This document shows positions 57,267 to 64,000 of a stretch of DNA of 64,000 nt, piece after piece. This DNA comes from Tanypteryx hageni (lineage: Eukaryota > Arthropoda > Insecta > Odonata > Petaluridae): positions 191,154,370 through 191,218,369 of the forward strand of contig CM054115.1 in NCBI GenBank assembly GCA_028673005.1, in the 5' to 3' direction. The position numbers were made by a program, and so were the translations under genes. The notes below the pieces were generated by a model that made no database searches, was not told the DNA's origin, and was given only the letters and a program-made list of their open reading frames with translations. The first letter of the stretch is position 1, and every line of letters begins with the position of its first letter.

Positions 57267-57742
57267 ATAAGTCGAGTAATAGCCATTCCGTAAAGACAAC
57301 TCCAACATTTTTCAATTTTGTAATAAAGGGAGTTTTGCAAATATTATTTAATCGTTGACAATTTGCAGTTTGCATCCGCGATTTGGCTGTAACTAAAATT
57401 AATTTAAATTTACTTTTGTTATTCTCATTAGTTAATTGTGGCTTGATTTATAAAGCGAACGGGGAGGCAAAGAACGTGTTTGAGAAGAATATTGAATCGA
57501 AAATAACTTCGCTAGAATGAACGATTTGATCTTCTCCTAGTGAAAAACATCGCCCAGCGAGTAATGAAATGAAAGTCTACGCTGAGAAACAAATTGCGCT
57601 ATTTGTTAAGGAATATTCTTGCTTGTGTGTGTGTGTTATAAAACGACGGAGAAAATTGAATCAGGGCGTCTGAAAGACAAGGAAAAAAGGAATGAGATTG
57701 CATTCGGAAACATGGAAATAAATGAAGAACGGGAGATTTGAG

Positions 57743-57770
57743 TATATATATATATATATATATATATATA
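57743..57770. repeat. (TA)n microsatellite
   Basis: About 14 TA units. Confidence 0.9.
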
Positions 57771-60180
57771 ATGTCATTTTATGTGTGCCGCGAAAAATCT
57801 TTGATCCTTTGGAAAATGAGATTCTTTCACCGCGAATAGGGAACGCAAGAGATTTGATCATAAATTCCACAGAAAGAGATTGGAAGGCTGAAGGGAATTC
57901 ACAACGATTTTACTTTGGAATGCAATCCATGTCTGAGAGAATAAGAAACTCGGGCTATGTATATCACCTGATGTTTGAAAATGCCCCTTTTGTCACGGTG
58001 AAATTCCTGAATATTGTAAAAATCTCAATAAACATGCTTGTGTACTTATTTGACACTCAATAGATTTTGGATCAATTTTGACAAATATTTGAAGCCGATC
58101 TTATAAAATTATAATTACATATTTATCTGCCTATTCATCGTCTACGGGAGGTACGATGTCTTTCGCGCCAAATTATAAAATACTCTTAATAGAAAAATCG
58201 TTTTTTTATCGTTTATATAAACTTAATTTTTGCATTAATGGCTTTCGTTTCATACTTTCTGTCAACGATACTCATATTTCTCGAGTCCGCATCCATAATT
58301 TTTGACTGGCAGTTTATTACCTCTGAATCATTCAGATGAACGCCTACTTAGTTGTAAGCTCATTTTGTGAACATTCAGCGAAGGCGAGCAATATTTTAAT
58401 TTGGAGCTATAGACGGTTTATTTAGCTTCTATAATCAGTTATTTGCCTACTTTGGTCCCACGCAGAAATTTCAAGGAAAATAGTTTTTTCGCATTTAATT
58501 ATCAAACCTCAATAAATTTATCAGGTATCAAGCTCCAAGAAAAATGGTCGCATTGATAGGTGGCCATATCTGGTAGTTTTGATGTAAATCGCAGTGTAGT
58601 TATTTTAGAAAGAATTGGCTATTTAGAAGAGTGGCCGCATTACAGTGGTTTTACCGAGAATTGCTTTCTGTATACCTTCCATTTAATTCTTTCATATTTA
58701 TATGCAGTACGCTGCGCTGCACTAATGGACAAGCAAAGGTCAGTTTAAATCCATGTAACTAGCACGAAACGTTTTGCTCACGGCAACATTCTAACCCACC
58801 ATCCAGCTATCCACTGCCATACAAAAACCACTCTTTGTTGTCGCGACACAGATAGATATAAACAGATCTTCGAGATTTCTGTAGCCTCAACAACATGCAA
58901 GGAAAAAAATAAGAATTGGATATAAGCACGATTGTTATAGATCACATCTTCAATATGATCTGACACCATTTAGCGTGACAGTTACACAATCAAATATATC
59001 ATTTTTTCTGGAATTGCTAAACGAACAGTGAAAAAGTGCTCTTTGACAACATTCTCTATACTCTCTCGTATTACTTAGCTTTCTTGTTCCACGTTGTCCG
59101 GGAATTTAAATTACCTTTGGCTATAATATTATTTTTTACACCATAAACTTTTATGGAGATCGTATACTCGAAATTTCAACAATTATTCATTATTTTTTAT
59201 GCCTGGCATAGACATGAATTATTAATTAAAAATATTGGGCAGTGGAAGATTTATATTAGAATTATTGCAACTAAATATAAAGGAGTCGCAATACCGGCGA
59301 ACAGGTTATTTACAGCAACACGTGAAAAACGTATTGCAATGATTAAAATTTGATGACAGCTTTAATAATTTTAGCAATTTCCTTGAAATAACTGAATACA
59401 TTAACACCACAAATGCAATTTATTTAATTTTTATTCCTTTTTGGCAGTTTCATTAACTTTATATTTTACTTTAACTGTTTAACTGATAAATATATATAAC
59501 TAAAACTTGACATCACCTTCGTTTATTGGATGAAACACTTAACGAAAGATTACTGAATTCCAATGGAAGCGAAATGGGTTGGTAACGAGTATTGATGCCC
59601 ATTCTACGCATTTTTCATCACATACGTTACTTGATAAATGTAAAGAAAGTAACTTTTATCGCATATCCATATCCATGGTCGCATCCATTTTACCGTTTTA
59701 TGTTTTCGGTTCTTGAAATAAAAGATCAAAACAGTACATTACCAGATCTGGGATTCCAAATTTCTTTTCCATTGAAATATATGATTAAGTCTGGTAATAT
59801 TATTCAGTCGATTTTGCAACATTCACGAAATAAATTTAGAAATGCAACCCTTAAAATCTTGAAAAAATTGAGAATTTAGTAAGATGGCAGCGTATTATAG
59901 TCACTCTATCAGCGTTGCCACATTACTAGAAAAATATTTATTTTCTGGATCTCCTAAGAGAAAAGGAGGCACTTTCCCATCACGAATTACTCCTACTTGA
60001 TTATATAATATCATAATCTGTTTCGGCGATTCAAAGACATTTAAACGAGCCCTTGTTTGCCATTCTAAAAATGGTAGTATGGAGTAAATTGACTGATAAA
60101 CTATCAACAGGTGTCGAAGTGACTTTGTGAATGTCAACTAACCGTGACTGAATGATTCAATTTTTCAATTACGCAGTTAG
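57771..60180. other. AT-rich, no gene recognised
   Basis: Open pieces at 57722-58063 and 59592-59879 (+) have no domain I can name and no exon-like neighbours. Confidence 0.4.
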
Positions 60181-60189
60181 TGGATGTTG

Positions 60190-60375
60190 AGAGTAGGAGT
60201 GGGGGATTACGGGAGGAAGCTTTCGGTGGGAGAGGGAGGAGGAAGAAGTGGAGAAATGAGCGGGAGGAAAGGGGAGGATGTGGGAGGGTAGGGAGAGTGG
60301 TGGGGAGGAGCGGGGAGGGTAGGGGGAGGAATAGGAAGGAGGAGGGTAGGGGTGGAATGGAACGAAGGGGAGCCT
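60190..60375 (+). repeat. Purine (GGGAGGA) tract
   Basis: Nearly pure G/A on the + strand with GGGAGG units. Both-strand frames are compositional. Confidence 0.85.
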
Positions 60376-61102
60376 TTGGAGGTGCGATGATGGATTTATG
60401 GCTCAATTCAGTCTTTACAGCCAGACGCAAGCGCATTTCAGATAATGTCGGTGTGGCTCCTTACCGAGACGGAATACCGGTAACTAGGTTCCCGGAATGA
60501 ATTCATTCAAGGAATACGAGCTATAACACGTCGCTTTACGACGGGTATCCTCTCTCTACTCTCCTCCCTCCTTGCCTTTCGCCTCCCTTCTCGCCCTTTC
60601 CTCCCCTTTACGCCCATCCTTAGAACTGCGCTATACGTCAGGGATATTAATGCGTTTGCTTCTTCACCTATAATTAAGAGTCAGAAGCCCATGTTCGACA
60701 TCTCTTGTACTTTATAACTGTAATGGGCTATGAATAAAGTGTCGAGCAATTTAATTTAATCTAGCTCTTCTTATGGTCGAATAAAAAATAAGCTCTTAGG
60801 GATCATAACTTGATAAAATAATCACTTATCTTAGGTTTTTCAAAAATGTTAAGAAGGTAACGGAAAAAAAATGAGAATCTTGGCTACAAAGCGCTAATCT
60901 ACACTGGTAATTCGTAAACATAATATCAAAAATAGAGCATATTTGACGGACTTTTTTTCGTTTTTATATTGGTTTATCGAAGAGATTTTTCCTTTGGTAC
61001 TTTTAAATGTCTTAACATTGATATATCAGAGCAAAGTTTGTACTGTTCTAAAGACAAAATAATGTATTGTAACATTTCAGGCCAATACGAGTAATTAATT
61101 CA
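60376..61102. other. No gene seen
   Basis: A CT-rich run at 60548-60620 (CCTCTCTCTACTCTCCTCCC) mirrors the purine tract before it. The rest is AT-rich. Confidence 0.4.
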
Positions 61103-61170
61103 GGGGTTGCGGTTGTAGAGTGGTTAGAGCGTTGGCCCTCCACACAGCAATCCAGGGAACAAATCCAGCG
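61103..61170 (+). repeat. tRNA-derived SINE head or tRNA pseudogene
   Basis: GGGGTTGCGGTTGTAGAGTG then GTTAGAGCGTTGGCCCTCCA is a tRNA 5' half with an A-box-like TAGAGTGG. GGGAACAAATCC about 30 nt on is a decayed B box (GGTTCGAATCC). The acceptor ends do not pair cleanly, so it is not a functional tRNA gene. Confidence 0.5.
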
Positions 61171-61999
61171 GAAGCCAGGATTTTTCAACCTTAGCTAATT
61201 GAAGAAGGAGCCAAAAATACAAACAAATCAGCAAAGAGTAACCAATTCTACATTTAAACGTTAGAAAAACAGACTGTATTAGTCAGGACTCCTTGTTGGA
61301 CGTTAATTTTGGCGAATCGCCGCTGACTGCGATTGCATTATAGCCAAAATGCCCATCTGGTTTAATAACATTGTTGTAAATATTGGAAATACTTAACATA
61401 AGTAAAGAAATTAAGATTTCAATTTCCGATAGGTACATAAATTATCAAAATGCGTTGAGTAATTTATTTCGAAGGATATAGCATATTTGATGGAAAACGT
61501 TCCATTATTTAATTCAATTATTCTCGTGTATGCGATAATTTTCTTAGCAATTATCTTTCAATATTTTGAATTGCAGCCTACAAAAAACGTCTTTAAGATA
61601 TAAATTTGCGATGGTACTGCCTTATATGACTTGCAGAAATTAGGATAATGCGTAGGATGGCACCCCTCTTCCACTCCTCAATTTAAGCAATTGGAGCAAT
61701 AATCCATTTATTTCCCTATTATTTCTGTTACGAGTTACTTTGGATACCATTTCGCTTGCCTCATTTTCTTCAGACATCCTCTTATCATTTTGAGTCTAAA
61801 ATCTCGTATCTAAGTTCAAATCATTATTATTTAGACTCATTCGCCCGCTTTACTGAGTCGTTTTGTTTTGAATTTTACTCTACATCGTAGCGATATAACC
61901 AAAATAATATTTGGTTTGAAGTTTTAAACCCAGAAAATGATTCCTCGTGAGTCATTCGCGTTAATGAGACTTGTATACTCCTTCGCTTGAAATATTTCT
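61171..61999. other. AT-rich, no gene seen
   Basis: No recognisable features. Confidence 0.4.
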
Positions 62000-62850
62000 C
62001 ATCGCAGTAGCATCGTGGCAATCCGTATTTTCATTCGCGACGACGCATCGAGACGAGTGAACGAGAGAATCCGGAGAAAAATGGATCCGTCGCCGCCGCT
62101 GCACTGAAAGAGGCGGGTGCGAAGGTCGCAATTACAAGCGGGATTACAGAAGGAGCGAAAGAGCAACGAAAGCGGAAGACGCGGATGCATTATCGTCTGG
62201 GGATCCGGGAGCATCAGGATGACCTTGTTAATCACCGAAGGACGCTAGGACAATAAATAAGCTCATAAGAGCTCGCTCTCCCCGGCGGCGGTGTCACCGT
62301 CTCTGGAATATTCATTAAAACCTAAGACAAAGAGGCCCCTCGAGTGAATTTTATACGAGTTTTTCTTATTCCACGTTTTCTCGCGCGAAAGGGGGGGGTG
62401 GGAGTGCGGGTGGGGAGGGAAGAGATCGGGAAAGCCTTCGAATACTCGTAGCCGCGGCGGTAATATATAGCGAGGGCTGGATCCGAGGCGAGGTTCGAGA
62501 GAGTCGGAGGGAGATAGTGCGAGGGAGTTATGGGAGAGGTCGGGAGGGTCGGCCTGGGAGGAAGTGAAGAGGGAGAGAGTAGAAGAAAGTGAAGAGGGAG
62601 GGAAGTGAAGAGGGTGGAAGTAAGGGGAGGGAAAGAGGGTTGGATGAGAGAGAGAAATTATTGGATGCACGAGTGGTTTTTCATGGAAGCTTCGTGTAGC
62701 AGGAGAAGGGTGGAGGACTTGGGATATTTTTTCTGCCGTACTAAACTAAATCAGGATGTTAAAAGTTCGCGTTTGACAAAACATTGCATCCCGTCGCAGC
62801 GAGCGACGATATGGCGGACGCGCGACGTGCCGTGATTTTTACATATTAGA
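62000..62850. promoter_or_regulatory. CpG-rich block with purine core
   Basis: The densest CpG stretch of the window (GTCGCCGCCGCTGCACTGAA at about 62088; CCCCGGCGGCGGTGTCACCG at about 62280; GCGAGCGACGATATGGCGGA at about 62798), with a purine core at 62390-62650. No open frame has a domain. It could be a promoter or enhancer of a gene outside the window. This is inference from composition. Confidence 0.3.
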
Positions 62851-63321
62851 TTTTTTGCGCGAATGTGAAAAAAATCGCTATTTTTACGTATGCTCGTGGC
62901 GTTTGGACATTTGCTATATATTCTTATTGTAAATACGGTAAGCTGTTTGCCGAATTTCATTCTGAATGACCGATTTGGCTCAATCCGCTCAATAATGTAA
63001 GAAACGTTTTAATGAACACAGTTTAAAACTTAATCTTTAATCCGCAAGTAATGATAAGGCCCGATATGATTTATTAAAAGTTAATCTGCTAATATAAATT
63101 CAAGATATTCAATGAGAACTTGATATATAAATAATTCTTGCTTAATATTTGTTCCTAGCAAACCTTCGGCGGAATATTGAATTTTAATTATGTAATTTCC
63201 CTTAGATCGAGCATTATTAAAATGCGACATTTTTAATGCTGTCATTGAACATGTGAACTAACATTTCATGAACGAAGCAACTTTGGTAGTCAAAAAAAGA
63301 AAGAATAAACCAGATCCCCAT
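62851..63321. other. No gene seen
   Basis: AT-rich between the CpG block and the hairpin. Confidence 0.4.
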
Positions 63322-63425
63322 TTCAGCTACGAAACAGGAGTCCTCAGTGGCCATTCATCGCTCTTTGATTCTAAAATATTGACAATGGGTGATGTACCGC
63401 TGAAGACTCCTGATTTGTAGCTGAA
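63322..63425. ncRNA. Candidate pre-miRNA-like hairpin
   Basis: Two 29-nt arms (TTCAGCTACGAAACAGGAGT... at 63322-63350 and CCGCTGAAGACTCCTGATTT... at 63397-63425) pair with 25 Watson-Crick pairs, two G-U pairs and two mismatches around a 46-nt loop. In the loop CCATT and AATGG can extend pairing. Length and shape suit a pri-miRNA stem. A tiny inverted-repeat transposon is the alternative. The strand is unknown, and no known miRNA was recognised. Confidence 0.35.
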
Positions 63426-64000
63426 GTTTTCGTCTTGTTTACTCTTCCGTTCTATGGCAACCGGACCTAACTTAATCATTAGTTGGATTGCAATGACAAA
63501 GTTAGCTAGATGATTCATTTTATAAACTACGTGTGTTAGACATATAATTCCTGGACAAGATTTCACACGTATTTATCGATCCATTAATTCATCCTTCTGT
63601 TTTACAAAAAAATACATATATGCGAAATGTCGCGCTAAAATCCATACTCGCAAAAATGGGGTCAACCATACAACCTTTTCCAAATCAAACACGTTCGTGT
63701 TTTTGCTCTCATTTATTATGCTTTACAGCATTTGATTAGAATTACTCAAAGAATAAAAATGATATAATGGATGGAAGAAAAACCAGAATTTAAATTTTAT
63801 GATTCGAGCAGAATAATATTTCGAAACGGAATTAATTAAGCGCCTTTTCCACCCGCTCCATTTCCTTACAAATCCTTGGTGTTAAATACTCGGCATATTA
63901 ATATCCCCACCATTTCTTCCATAATTCAGAGCGGTGAATATAAGGCGTGACTTTGGATGCGTTTCCGAGTGAATTCGTGCGACGTCAGCGGAGCTATAAT
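63426..64000. other. No gene seen
   Basis: AT-rich to the end of the window. The last 60 bp are GC-richer (GTGCGACGTCAGCGGAG). Confidence 0.4.

Noticed and set aside
61103..61170. Functional tRNA gene
   Set aside because: The A-box region is convincing, but the B box is decayed (GGGAACAAATCC) and the acceptor stem does not close; a SINE head or pseudogene is likelier.
1..64000. LTR retrotransposon or endogenous virus
   Set aside because: No long terminal repeats, primer-binding site, protease, integrase or envelope-like text was seen; all RT fragments are of the non-LTR type.

Overview
The window looks like intergenic or intronic DNA from a large, repeat-rich animal genome, most likely an insect or other arthropod. 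It is AT-rich and has no operons or bacterial gene signals. It carries several families typical of arthropods: RTE and CR1/L2-like LINEs, piggyBac, hAT, Tc1/mariner, pogo/Tigger and Helitron-like elements. The species cannot be named from the sequence. No complete host gene was found. The only host-like coding signal is one THAP zinc-finger segment (20002-20230), and that could itself belong to a transposon.

Left third (1-20 kb). An eroded antisense RTE LINE (2.7-5.6 kb) is followed by a composite piggyBac element (7.4-11.4 kb) with a broken transposase and a second TTAA-type element nested inside it. A 480-bp MITE lies at 13.68-14.16 kb, and purine tracts at 14.3 and 17.5 kb. A TTAA end with a perfect palindrome (19.12 kb) precedes the THAP segment, and a second perfect palindrome follows it (20.64 kb).

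Middle (20.7-39 kb). Four head-to-tail units of about 780 bp, each starting TC and ending hairpin-CTAG/CTAA, form a Helitron-like array (20747-23856). A plus-strand RTE LINE (24.1-27.4 kb) follows, then hAT and Tc1 fragments, then a fold-back element with arms built of about 33-bp subrepeats (32229-33560). Next come a piggyBac 3' end, a second antisense RTE (34.1-37.45 kb) of the same family as the first, and a pogo/Tigger deletion derivative (37.9-38.96 kb).

Right part (39-64 kb). GC- and purine-rich segments that could be regulatory are scattered at 39.3-40.5, 44.4-45.0, 60.2 and 62.0-62.8 kb. A hAT deletion derivative with an 8-bp target duplication lies at 45.7-46.6 kb. The main feature is an apparently intact two-ORF CR1/L2-like LINE (48746-53573). 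Its ORF1 has an SGNH-esterase-like domain and its ORF2 encodes endonuclease plus reverse transcriptase. It has inserted, in opposite orientation, into an older decayed copy of the same clade whose halves flank it (48134-48745 and 53574-56232). Near the right end (63322-63425) is an isolated pre-miRNA-like hairpin.

Nearly all recognisable coding sequence is mobile-element derived. Only the 48.7-53.6 kb LINE looks able to make full-length proteins.
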